Notes under the pieces: model-generated | What the model saw: only the letters and a program-made list of their open reading frames with translations | Database searches by the model: none | Told to the model about the DNA's origin: nothing | Program-made: the position numbers and the translations under genes | Part shown: in pieces, positions 1 to 7,415 of the stretch | Layout of the letters: the number at the start of each line of letters is the position of its first letter | How positions within the stretch are numbered: position 1 is the stretch's first letter | Assembly (NCBI RefSeq): GCF_030816505.1 | Contig: NZ_JAUSYB010000001.1 | Location: 992,001-1,056,000 of the forward strand | DNA: 64,000 bases | Direction of reading: 5' to 3' | DNA from: Microbacterium sp. W4I20 | GTDB lineage: Bacteria > Actinomycetota > Actinomycetes > Actinomycetales > Microbacteriaceae

Positions 1-719
1 CGGGATCCGCGAACGTCGGCGGCATCATGCACGCCGAAGGGCGCACCCCCTTCCAGAAGGCCGTCGCCCGCCTGTACAACTCCCCCGTCGGACTCGGCGG
101 CGGCGCCTACCATGGCCGCACCAACGAGGGCGAGGCCGAATCCGCGTATCTGGGCGTGATGCGGCGCGAGGTGCTCGACGAGGTCGGACTCTTCGACGAG
201 TCCATCCGCCGCGGCGAGGACTGGGAGCTCAACCTCCGCATCCGCCAGGCCGGGCACCGGGTCTGGTTCGACCCGAGCCTGTCGGTGACCTACTGGCCGC
301 GGGAGAGCTGGCTGCGCCTCGCCCGCCAGTTCCGTGCGACCGGCGCCTGGCGAGGAGAACTCGTCCGCCGGTTCGGCCGCCGCAACGGCATCCGCTACTT
401 CGCTCCGCCGGCGCTGGTGCTGATCGTCGCGCTCGCGGTCGTCGTCGGCGTGCTGCAGCTCACGGGTGTGCTCACCGGCGTCGCCGCGCTGACGGCGTCG
501 CTCCTCGTGTATGGGCCGCTGGCGCTGTACCTGCTGCTGGTGCTCGCGGTCGCTCTCGCGCCGGGCGACGGCGGTCTGCGTCAGAAGCTGTGGTCGGCGG
601 TCGTGCTGCCGACCATGCACCTGTCGTGGGGAGTCGGCTTCCTCGGCGGCGTGCTGCGCGGCGCGCGCGACACCGTCGACGCCTCGAGGCTCGGCACGCG
701 CAACACCCCGCTGCCCTGA
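1..719 (+). CDS. Glycosyltransferase family 2, ExoA-like (5' end missing)
   Basis: The gene is cut by the left edge; the frame is open from base 3 (GSANVGGIMHAEG) and ends with TGA at 717-719. The visible part has the C-terminal half of a GT-A fold: an acceptor-side segment ESAYLGVMRREVLDEVGLFD, the catalytic-base motif GEDWELNLR, and a QxxRW-like LARQFRATGAWR. Two or three membrane helices follow at the C-terminus (VLIVALAVVVGVLQL and later stretches). The order resembles succinoglycan ExoA-type glycosyltransferases, which act at the inner face of the membrane on a lipid-linked sugar. Two CDP-glycerol glycerophosphotransferase-like genes converge on it from the right, so I infer a role in a cell-wall glycopolymer. 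The sugar specificity cannot be read. Confidence 0.8.
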   Translation, partial: GSANVGGIMHAEGRTPFQKAVARLYNSPVGLGGGAYHGRTNEGEAESAYLGVMRREVLDEVGLFDESIRRGEDWELNLRIRQAGHRVWFDPSLSVTYWPRESWLRLARQFRATGAWRGELVRRFGRRNGIRYFAPPALVLIVALAVVVGVLQLTGVLTGVAALTASLLVYGPLALYLLLVLAVALAPGDGGLRQKLWSAVVLPTMHLSWGVGFLGGVLRGARDTVDASRLGTRNTPLP

Positions 720-734
720 GACCCGCCGCAACGA

Positions 735-2171
735 TCAGCGGGTGACGAGCCCGAGGTCCAGGATGCGATCGACGACGCGCTGCGCCGCATGGCCGTCGTC
801 ACGCCGGTTGAACTGCGCGCGCCACGCTGCGTAGCGCGCAGAGTGCACGGACTCCTGGCCGCGGTCGGCGAGCGCGGCGGCGAGTTCGTCCTGTGTGCGC
901 ACCAGCGGGCCGGGAGCGCGTTCCGCGAGATCGAAGTAGAAGCCTCTCAGCTGTCCGCGATAGTGGTCGAGGTCCGGAACGAGGAAGTACATCGGCTTTC
1001 CGGTGACGCTGAAGTCGAACATGACCGAGGAGTAGTCGGTGATCAGCGCGTCGGCGGCGAGCAGCAGCTGCGACGTCTCGGGGAACCCGGTGACATCGAT
1101 CACTCGGGCACCGGCATGGTCGCGCCCCTGATGCAGAGTCCGGGAATGACCGCGCACCAGCACCACGGCATCGGCCTGCTGCGCGAGCAGTTCCGGGTCG
1201 ACGAAGTCGACCATCTCGCTGCGATCGTCCCGCCAGGTCGGCGCGTAGAGGAGCACGCGCTCCTCGGGCCCGATGCCCAGCGCCGAGCGGATGACGGCCG
1301 GGTCACCCGTCGTGAGGACGTCGTTGCGCGGATAGCCCTCCACCCAGATCGGGCGACCGAAGAACGCATATGCCTTGCGGAGGATGCGCTCGGAGTAGGT
1401 GTTCTGCGCCAGCAGCACGTCCCAGCGTCGGGACTCCTTCACGACGGCGGCCATCCGGCGCGGATCGAAGCCGGGGCGGTGCAGGGCGAGTCGCTTGAGC
1501 GGCGTGCCGTGCCAGGTCTGCAGCACCTTCTGCCCCGGTTTGCGCACGAACCGGCGCCGAAGCCAGTCGTTGACGACGAGCAGTCGGGCGGCGCCGCGCG
1601 CGTGCCACCACTCGGGACTCCCCTCGACCACGGCGATCGCCCCCTCGGGCACGGCGACCGAGAGGTCCACGACGCTCCAGTACCGGCGCACGTCCGGCGC
1701 GCGCCGCGCGAGCTCCCGGTCGATCGCCCGGGGGTTGCAGCCGACGCTGCGCCCGTAGAAGCTCTCGAAGAACACGGCGTTCTCGGTGCCGCCGGTTTGG
1801 GCCACGTAGCGGCCCTCGAGTGTCGCCTGCCCCTCGACGGTCTCGTATACGGGCGAGATCGGCGGCGCGATCTGCACGGAGCCGCCTTCGACGGTGACGC
1901 GCACGCCGGTCAGGACGACGGGCGCGACGTGAAGCTCGTCCAGCTCGACGTCCGCGATGCGCAGTTCGTACTCCCCCGAGGGCAATGGCAGCTCCGGGCC
2001 GCCCCAGCGCGAGGCCTTTAGCGGGAAGGTGGCTTTCCAGGTCTTGCCTCCGCCGGTGAGGCGCGCGTCGACACGTGCCCGCGGTCCGATGAGAGCTGCC
2101 GCTGCCGGTCGAGGACCGGTCCCGGCGATGATCAGCGCCTCCGCGACGTCATCGATGCGGGCCGTTGTCAT
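735..2171 (-). CDS. CDP-glycerol glycerophosphotransferase family protein (TagF/TagB-like), N-terminally extended
   Basis: 478 aa. The C-terminal two thirds is a GT-B-like CDP-glycerol:poly(glycerophosphate) glycerophosphotransferase domain, with TWHGTPLKRL, LLYAPTWRDD, VLVRGHSRT and LITDYSSVMFDF in order. These are the family's substrate and nucleotide-binding motifs. About 170 N-terminal residues are a beta-rich region with no motif I recognise. The start is ATG 2171, whose ATGA overlaps the stop of the upstream paralogue by 4 nt, so the two are translationally coupled. Members polymerise or prime teichoic-acid-like glycerol- or ribitol-phosphate chains on the cytoplasmic membrane face. The exact polymer is unknown. 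It ends 15 bp from the convergent glycosyltransferase. Confidence 0.85.
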   Translation of the reverse strand: MTTARIDDVAEALIIAGTGPRPAAAALIGPRARVDARLTGGGKTWKATFPLKASRWGGPELPLPSGEYELRIADVELDELHVAPVVLTGVRVTVEGGSVQIAPPISPVYETVEGQATLEGRYVAQTGGTENAVFFESFYGRSVGCNPRAIDRELARRAPDVRRYWSVVDLSVAVPEGAIAVVEGSPEWWHARGAARLLVVNDWLRRRFVRKPGQKVLQTWHGTPLKRLALHRPGFDPRRMAAVVKESRRWDVLLAQNTYSERILRKAYAFFGRPIWVEGYPRNDVLTTGDPAVIRSALGIGPEERVLLYAPTWRDDRSEMVDFVDPELLAQQADAVVLVRGHSRTLHQGRDHAGARVIDVTGFPETSQLLLAADALITDYSSVMFDFSVTGKPMYFLVPDLDHYRGQLRGFYFDLAERAPGPLVRTQDELAAALADRGQESVHSARYAAWRAQFNRRDDGHAAQRVVDRILDLGLVTR

Positions 2172-3421
2172 GCTGCTCCCTTCGGCGCGGGGATCCCCCG
2201 CGCGCGGATTGCTTCGTACACCCGCTGGGTGTTGCGCCCATCGCGGTACGCATGCATCTCCGCGCTGAGCGTAGCGGAATGCGCGGTACCCGCTTCGAAC
2301 GCATCGGAATCGGAGAGCAGGGTTCGCAGCTGACGGAGCAGCACGCCCCAGTCTGCCGCGACCTCGTCGCCCGCCACATCCTCGAACCGCCCGTAGAACC
2401 CCCTCGTCCGCGCGTAGGCGGCCGCGTCCGGTGCGAGGAACAGCACCGGCATCCGCAGCAGTCCGACGTCGTAGGCGAGAGAGGAGTAATCGGTGATGAG
2501 CACGTCCATCGCCGGAAGTGCCGGCGAGACGTCGGGGAGGACGGAGGCGCCCAGCATCCGCACCCGCCTGGTCGGAAGCGGCGGGCTGTAGGCGCCCTCG
2601 CCGAGCAAATGCGAGCGGATGAGCAGGACCGCGTCGGCGTCTTCGAGAGTGCGGATGATCCCGACCCATTCGGATGCCGAGGGCACGGCAGGGTCGGCGG
2701 CGCCATCGCGCCAGGTCGGTGCGTAGAGCACCGTGCGTGCGCCGTCGGGGAGGTCGTCGATGAGGCCGTGCAGCAGAGCGGATGCCGCTGTGCGGCGCTC
2801 TTCGATCGTCCCGGCGGAGAGCACGTCCACGCGCGGCTCTCCGGTCACGACGACGCGGTCGTCGCCGAGGCCGAACGCGGACTCCAGGCGCCCACGGGCA
2901 CGGTGCGACGCAGCAGGCAGTACCCGGATGCGCTGGGCGGCACCCCGATAGAGGAGGGCGATCAGGCGGCGCAGCAGCGGCGCCCCCGGCACGTCCGGCA
3001 CCTGCGTCGTCGCCGGGGAGTCGAGGCCGATCCGCTTGAGCGGGATCCCGTGCCAGAGCTGCACCACGAAGCCGCCGCCGTTCGCATAGCGGTTGACGTC
3101 GCCGAGGCCGTGCGTGACGACGAGCACGCCTGCCCTCGCCGTCGTCCACCAGCCGCGGAGGCTGTCCTTGCGGACCGTGCGGAGGCCGAGCGCCGCGGCA
3201 TCCCGATCCTCGCGCTCGGACGAGGTGAGCCAGACCGTGTCGTGCCCTGCCACCGAGGCGTACCGATGGAGAGCGAGCGCCCCGTCACCGATCCCGGCAC
3301 CGCATCCGAAGACCCAGCGCCGGCCACGCGGCACCAGCAGGGTACCTATGCGTCCTGCGGCATAGAGCGGGATCCGGAGCAGCTTGGCCGCATTGCCGGT
3401 GCCGAAAGAGAAGGACGCCAC
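2168..3421 (-). CDS. CDP-glycerol glycerophosphotransferase family protein
   Basis: 417 aa. It shares the motif series of its downstream neighbour (QLWHGIPLKRIG, TVLYAPTWRDG, LLIRSHLL, VLITDYSSLAYD) but lacks the long N-terminal extension. It is a paralogue rather than a duplicate, because overall similarity looks low outside the motifs. The start is GTG 3421, preceded 6 nt upstream by TAGGCT, the leaderless arrangement seen repeatedly in this window. The start codon lies inside the 3' arm of the hairpin that ends the htrA transcript. Predicted role: transfer of polyol-phosphate units in wall teichoic acid or a similar glycopolymer. It is first in an operon with the gene at 735-2171. Confidence 0.83.
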   Translation of the reverse strand: MASFSFGTGNAAKLLRIPLYAAGRIGTLLVPRGRRWVFGCGAGIGDGALALHRYASVAGHDTVWLTSSEREDRDAAALGLRTVRKDSLRGWWTTARAGVLVVTHGLGDVNRYANGGGFVVQLWHGIPLKRIGLDSPATTQVPDVPGAPLLRRLIALLYRGAAQRIRVLPAASHRARGRLESAFGLGDDRVVVTGEPRVDVLSAGTIEERRTAASALLHGLIDDLPDGARTVLYAPTWRDGAADPAVPSASEWVGIIRTLEDADAVLLIRSHLLGEGAYSPPLPTRRVRMLGASVLPDVSPALPAMDVLITDYSSLAYDVGLLRMPVLFLAPDAAAYARTRGFYGRFEDVAGDEVAADWGVLLRQLRTLLSDSDAFEAGTAHSATLSAEMHAYRDGRNTQRVYEAIRARGIPAPKGAA

Positions 3422-3450
3422 CCCGCGAGCCTATCGCGGGGGTGGCGTCC
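3413..3450 (-). promoter_or_regulatory. Hairpin that is both htrA terminator and host of the next gene's -10
   Basis: The two arms (3434-3450 and 3413-3428) pair over about 16 bp with one bulged G. The loop side contains TAGGCT (minus strand, 3433 to 3428). Six bases later comes the GTG start of the glycerophosphotransferase gene. On transcripts running on from htrA (stop at 3467) this would fold into a strong stem. On the DNA it holds a leaderless promoter. No T-run follows, so termination is inferred from the stem only. Confidence 0.55.
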
Positions 3451-3466
3451 TTCCGTGCGGAACGGC

Positions 3467-5047
3467 TCAGCCGGCGAGGTCGCCGAGCGTCACGTCGATC
3501 TCGTACTCCTTGCCGCCCCGGACGTAGGTGACCTTCGCGTCGCTACCAGCGGCCGCGGCGCGCACCTGTGCCGTGAGGTCGCTGGCGTTGGTGATCGGAA
3601 CGCCGTTGAACGCGGTGACGACATCGCCTTCCTTCAGGCCGCCGTCAGCGGCCGCTCCACCGGCGCTCGCCTTGGCGATGTAAGCTCCGGCGACCTCTGC
3701 ACCCTCGACGCTCGCCGCGTCGCGCACCGATGCTCCGAGGAGTCCGTGCGTGGCCGCGCCGTCGGCGATGATCTCCTCGGAGACGCGCTGCGCGATGTTC
3801 GAGGGAATCGCGAAGCCGATGCCGATGGAGCCCGACTCCTCGGAGTTGCCCGAGCTGGCGATGGCCACGTTGATGCCGATCAGCTCGCCCTTGCTGTTCA
3901 CGAGCGCTCCGCCGGAGTTGCCGTGGTTGATCGCGGCGTCCGTCTGGATGACGGCGATCGAGATCGACTCGGAGGACTGCTGACCGGTGTTGCCGGGGAG
4001 GTCGAACTGGAACGGTCCCTCTCCCTCTCCCTCACCCTCCGGTGTCTGCTGGTCCTCGGGAGCGTCTTCCGACGACGAGTCGGGGAGCGCGGACGAGGCG
4101 ATCTGGATGCTCCGGTTCAGCGCGCTCACGATGCCGGTCGTGACCGAGTTCGCGAGGCCGAGCGGTGCACCGAGGGCAACGGCGGTGTCACCGACGTTGA
4201 GCTTCGACGAGTCGGCGAAGTCGATGGGCGTGAGGCCCTTCGCCCCCTTCAGCTTGATCACGGCGAGGTCGTAGATCGGGTCGGTTCCGACGACCGTGGC
4301 CTCGTAGATGTGTCCGTCGGAGGTCGTCACCCGGATCGTCGGGTCGGCGACAGCACCGCCGAGCGTGACGACGTGCGTGTTGGTGAGCACATAGCCGTCG
4401 TCGCTCACGATGACGCCCGAGCCGCTGCCGCCCTCGTCGGAGCCGGCGACCTCGATCGTGACGACGGAGGGGAGGGCGGCCGTCGCGACCGCCGTGGTCT
4501 CGTTGACCGATCCCGGGTTGTTGACCGTGACGGTCTGCGGGCCCGTCGCGGTACCGCTGGAGGGCTGGTTCTGGATGCCGCTCAGCAGTGCTCCGCCGCC
4601 GAATCCTGCGACACCGCCGACGAGGGCCGCCGCGAGGATGAACGCCGCGAACTTCGGGCCGCTGCGGGGCTTCGAGTCCTTCGTCTTCACACCATCGGCC
4701 GGCGGGACGACGAACCCGAGCGGCGCCGTTCCGTCGAGGGGTTGGGTCGGCTGCGTGTACGACGCAGCGCTGGGGATGCCGAAGGCGGCTCCCGGTGCCG
4801 AGCCGGTCGCCGGGGCGCTCGGCGCGGCGAAGCGCTGGGCTGCGGGCGGACCGGCAGGGGCCGCCGGCGCCTGCGACGTGAAGGTCGAAGGCACCTCGTG
4901 TCCCTGCGACGGTGCCGTCGAGGACGCACCGGTGAGGTCAGCGGCGGCGGCGGGCGCCGGCTGAGCGACGCCCTCTGCTGCCTGGGCGGACGGCACGGCG
5001 TCGTGCGACGCGGGTGCCGAGTGGTTCTGGGTGTCGTCTTCGTTCAT
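3467..5047 (-). CDS. Membrane-anchored HtrA/DegP-type serine protease with PDZ domain
   Basis: 526 aa. A 130-residue Pro/Ala-rich cytoplasmic segment is followed by one membrane helix (about 133-158) and then a trypsin-fold domain with the full triad: His225 (TNTHVV), Asp260 (YDLAVIK) and Ser378 (HGNSGGALVN). A PDZ domain covers roughly 430-520. An acidic Ser/Glu-rich loop (about 318-362, with Glu-Gly repeats) is inserted before the serine. Start ATG 5047 is chosen because AAGGAG sits 6 nt before it; TTG and ATG codons 15-18 nt upstream are less likely. The active site is extracytoplasmic, so it is predicted to degrade or process misfolded envelope proteins. In mycobacteria an htrA sits beside sigE and tatB; here it is far from tatB. 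Confidence 0.9.
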   Translation of the reverse strand: MNEDDTQNHSAPASHDAVPSAQAAEGVAQPAPAAAADLTGASSTAPSQGHEVPSTFTSQAPAAPAGPPAAQRFAAPSAPATGSAPGAAFGIPSAASYTQPTQPLDGTAPLGFVVPPADGVKTKDSKPRSGPKFAAFILAAALVGGVAGFGGGALLSGIQNQPSSGTATGPQTVTVNNPGSVNETTAVATAALPSVVTIEVAGSDEGGSGSGVIVSDDGYVLTNTHVVTLGGAVADPTIRVTTSDGHIYEATVVGTDPIYDLAVIKLKGAKGLTPIDFADSSKLNVGDTAVALGAPLGLANSVTTGIVSALNRSIQIASSALPDSSSEDAPEDQQTPEGEGEGEGPFQFDLPGNTGQQSSESISIAVIQTDAAINHGNSGGALVNSKGELIGINVAIASSGNSEESGSIGIGFAIPSNIAQRVSEEIIADGAATHGLLGASVRDAASVEGAEVAGAYIAKASAGGAAADGGLKEGDVVTAFNGVPITNASDLTAQVRAAAAGSDAKVTYVRGGKEYEIDVTLGDLAG

Positions 5048-5132
5048 GGTGTGCTCCTTCATCAACGCCCCTTCAGACTGCTCCTCGAGTCTGTGCGTTT
5101 GATATGGCGGAGATGAGTTTCGGCTATGGCCT

Positions 5133-5138
5133 TAGCCT
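5133..5138 (+). promoter_or_regulatory. -10 element TAGCCT, leaderless type
   Basis: TAGCCT lies 7 nt before ATG 5146 and there is no Shine-Dalgarno sequence. This supports a leaderless transcript starting at or next to the aminotransferase start codon. It is predicted from spacing only. Confidence 0.5.
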
Positions 5139-5145
5139 GTTCTTC

Positions 5146-6348
5146 ATGAGTGTCATCCCCGGCGCATGGCGCCGCACGGCTGCGGGTGCAGGTCTGCTCG
5201 CCGCGGACGGAACCGTCGCGCCCACCATCTTCGCAGAGATGTCTGCGGCGGCGGCCCGGACCGGCGCGATCAATCTGGGCCAGGGCTTCCCCGACGAGGA
5301 CGGTCCGGCGGAAGTCCTCGAGGCGGCACGCGCGGCCATCGCGGGCGGGGCGAACCAGTACCCGCCCGGGCGCGGTACTCCCGATCTACTTGCCGCGATC
5401 AGCGAGCACCAGCATCGGTTCTACGGCCTCGACGTCGACCCCGCGACCGAGGTCATCGTGACCGCGGGAGCCACGGAAGCCCTGACGGCGACACTGCTCG
5501 CGCTGATCGACGGGCCGGACGACGAGGTCGTCGTCTTCGAGCCGTACTACGACTCCTACGCGGCGGCGGTCGCGCTCGCAGGGGCGCGACTGCGGACCGT
5601 GCCGCTGCGCGCTCCGGATTTCCAGCCCGATCTCGACCAGCTCGCCGCCGTGGTCACCGACCGGACGCGCATGATCCTGGTCAACGACCCGCACAATCCC
5701 ACGGGCGTGGTCTTCGACCAGGAAGTGCTCACCGAGATCGTGCGCCTCGCGCATCTGCACGACGCCGTCATCGTCACCGACGAGGTCTACGAGCACCTCG
5801 CCTTCCGTGCGCCGCACACGCCGATCGCGACCCTCCCCGGGGCGGCCGAGCGCACGCTCACGATCTCCTCGGCCGGGAAGACGTTCTCCACCACCGGCTG
5901 GAAGATCGGCTGGGTGCATGGCCCGGCGGAGCTCATCACGGCCGTACTGACCGTGAAGCAGTACCTCACGTATGTGAACGGATCACCCTTCCAGCCGGCC
6001 GTCGCGGTGGGGCTGCGGCTGGACGATGCGTACTTCACGAATGCCGCTGCCGCCCTCGAGAACAAGCACCGGATCCTCGGTGACGGACTGCGTGCCGCCG
6101 GCTTCACCGTGCACGCGCCGCAGGGCGGCTACTTCACAGTCGCCGACGCGTCGGCCTTGGGCGGGACGGATGCCGCGGCCTTCTGCCGTGCACTCCCCGA
6201 CCGCGCGGGTGTCGTCGCGATCCCGATCACCGCGTTCCTCTCACCGGAGCGGCGGCACGAGTACGGCGGACTGGTGCGATTCGCCGCGTGCAAGCGCGTC
6301 GAGGTGCTCGAGGAGGCGGTCTCCCGCCTCGCGGTCTTCTCCGCCTGA
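5146..6348 (+). CDS. PLP-dependent aminotransferase, class I/II
   Basis: 400 aa, fold type I. Visible motifs are NLGQGFPDEDGP near 43-54, DPHNPTG (Asn184), TDEVYEHL (Asp212, Tyr215) and the PLP lysine in SSAGKTFSTTGWK (Lys245), then the phosphate-binding stretch. It resembles the YbdL / kynurenine aminotransferase / Rv0858c group, where activity ranges from methionine to N-succinyl-diaminopimelate transamination. Because a dapC next to fdx is present at 48912-50024, this one is probably a general amino-acid aminotransferase. The start is ATG 5146, supported by TAGCCT 7 nt upstream; an ATG 42 nt earlier is the alternative. It is convergent with the nitrilase gene, 14 bp apart. Confidence 0.88.
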   Translation: MSVIPGAWRRTAAGAGLLAADGTVAPTIFAEMSAAAARTGAINLGQGFPDEDGPAEVLEAARAAIAGGANQYPPGRGTPDLLAAISEHQHRFYGLDVDPATEVIVTAGATEALTATLLALIDGPDDEVVVFEPYYDSYAAAVALAGARLRTVPLRAPDFQPDLDQLAAVVTDRTRMILVNDPHNPTGVVFDQEVLTEIVRLAHLHDAVIVTDEVYEHLAFRAPHTPIATLPGAAERTLTISSAGKTFSTTGWKIGWVHGPAELITAVLTVKQYLTYVNGSPFQPAVAVGLRLDDAYFTNAAAALENKHRILGDGLRAAGFTVHAPQGGYFTVADASALGGTDAAAFCRALPDRAGVVAIPITAFLSPERRHEYGGLVRFAACKRVEVLEEAVSRLAVFSA

Positions 6349-6366
6349 CGTGACGGCCCGGGTCAG
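6345..6366. other. Short hairpin holding both stop codons of a convergent pair
   Basis: CTGAC (6345-6349) and GTCAG (6362-6366) are complementary and each contains one of the two convergent stop codons (TGA on plus, TCA read as TGA on minus). The stem is only 5 bp around a 12-nt loop. It may help end both transcripts, but it is weak. Confidence 0.3.
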
Positions 6367-7172
6367 CGGGGCACGACCGCGTAGCGCCGCATCCGGAGCG
6401 ACGGGTTCACCGCGCGCACCCGTTCGATGACCGCGCGCTCGACCGGGGCCACGGCGATCCCCTCGTGCGTGCCGACGCCTGCCAGCACGACGCCCTGCGG
6501 ATCCACGATCTGCGAGTGACCGACTCCGATCGGGGTCGGATGGTCGGCGGCCACCACGTACACCGTGTTCTCGATGGCCCGTGCCGCCAGCAGCGTGGTC
6601 CAGTGGTGCTCCTTGAGCGGCCCTCTGACCCATTCGGCGGGCACCACGAGCACGTCGGCATCCGCGTCGACCAGCGAGCGGGAGAGTTCGGGGAATCGCA
6701 AGTCGTAACAGGTCATCAATCCGAAGCGCAGACCGCCCAGTTCGAAGGTGGCGGCCTCCCCCGGGTCGCCCGGTTCCACCCAGTCCGACTCGGTCTGCCC
6801 GAAGGCGTCGTAGAGGTGCTGCTTGCGGTAGACCGCGAGGATGCCGTCACCGCGCACGGCCACGACCGTGTTGCGCACCCGGTGGCCTTCGGAGGCGCGT
6901 TCCGCGAGGCCGGCGACGATCACGACCGCATAGTCCGCGGCCAACGCGGTCAGGGTGCCGACGAACTCGCCGTCCAGACCTTCGGCATTGGCGGTGAGAG
7001 TCGCATCCATCGGGTCGACGAAGTAGCTCGAGTACTCGGGGAACACGATCAGCTTGGCGCCGCGCGCCGCGGCGTCCGCCGTGAGAGCGGCGATCCGCTC
7101 GCGATTGTCGGAACGGGATGCCGTCGGGGCGAACTGGCACACGGCGACGGGCACTGCTGCGGTGTCGGACAT
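6363..7172 (-). CDS. Carbon-nitrogen hydrolase (nitrilase superfamily)
   Basis: 269 aa. The Glu-Lys-Cys triad of the superfamily is complete: Glu46 (FPEYSS), Lys117 (YRKQHLYD) and Cys155 (MTCYDLRFPE). Length and motifs fit the Nit1/Nit2/omega-amidase-like branch, which hydrolyses small amides such as deaminated glutathione or 2-oxoglutaramate in the cytoplasm. The neighbouring aminotransferase would produce such 2-oxo-acid amides, which is consistent but not proof. Start ATG 7172 is chosen because GGGGGAGG lies 8 nt upstream; an in-frame ATG at 7190 would put that motif inside the gene. Confidence 0.87.
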   Translation of the reverse strand: MSDTAAVPVAVCQFAPTASRSDNRERIAALTADAAARGAKLIVFPEYSSYFVDPMDATLTANAEGLDGEFVGTLTALAADYAVVIVAGLAERASEGHRVRNTVVAVRGDGILAVYRKQHLYDAFGQTESDWVEPGDPGEAATFELGGLRFGLMTCYDLRFPELSRSLVDADADVLVVPAEWVRGPLKEHHWTTLLAARAIENTVYVVAADHPTPIGVGHSQIVDPQGVVLAGVGTHEGIAVAPVERAVIERVRAVNPSLRMRRYAVVPR

Positions 7173-7251
7173 GCCCTCATCCTCCCCCATCCCCGCGGAC
7201 CCGGCCTCGATTCGCGGGCCCTCGGAATCCGTGATAAGTTACTTTTTGTGC

Positions 7252-7325
7252 CGCGGGGTGGAGCAGTTCGGTAGCTCGCCGGGCTCATAACCCGGAGGTC
7301 GCAGGTTCAAATCCTGTCCCCGCAA
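7252..7325 (+). tRNA. Initiator tRNA-fMet (CAT anticodon)
   Basis: The 7-bp acceptor stem pairs CGCGGGG (7252-7258) with CCCCGCA (7318-7324). The first pair is C1/A72, the mismatch that marks bacterial initiator tRNA. The discriminator is A7325 and CCA is not encoded. The anticodon CAT is at 7286-7288 in a stem with three consecutive G-C pairs, another initiator feature. The T-arm GGTTCAAATCC is intact. An AT-rich stretch just upstream (about 7232-7249) probably carries the promoter -10. Confidence 0.95.
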
Positions 7326-7342
7326 CGAGAATGCGACACAAG

Positions 7343-7382
7343 AAAGGCCCCTGATCGGGAGAAATCCAGATCAGGGGCCTTT
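7343..7382. terminator. Bidirectional terminator between tRNA-fMet and the NCS1 permease gene
   Basis: A perfect 14-bp stem (7343-7356 with 7369-7382) encloses a 12-nt loop. AAA on one side and TTT on the other give a short U-tail in either direction. It sits between the plus-strand tRNA and the 3' end of the minus-strand permease gene. Confidence 0.85.
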
Positions 7383-7415
7383 CGCCTTCTCCGGCCGAGG
7401 CGCGGGGAAATTCGC

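Noticed and set aside
4019..4046. Short CCCTCT-type repeat as a possible regulatory microsatellite.
   Set aside because: It is in frame within htrA and encodes the Glu-Gly run, so coding constraint explains it. I keep only the loop itself as an observation.
2165..5116. A 983-codon plus-strand frame antisense to the wall-polymer and htrA genes (similar frames at 8934-11924 and 23036-26596).
   Set aside because: These are shadows of real minus-strand genes. High GC removes stop codons in the complementary frame, and the translations are Arg/Asp/Val-rich with no domains.
7326..7415. tRNA-linked attachment site or integrated element.
   Set aside because: No repeat of the tRNA 3' end, integrase or foreign-looking genes occur nearby; the stretch is only a terminator.
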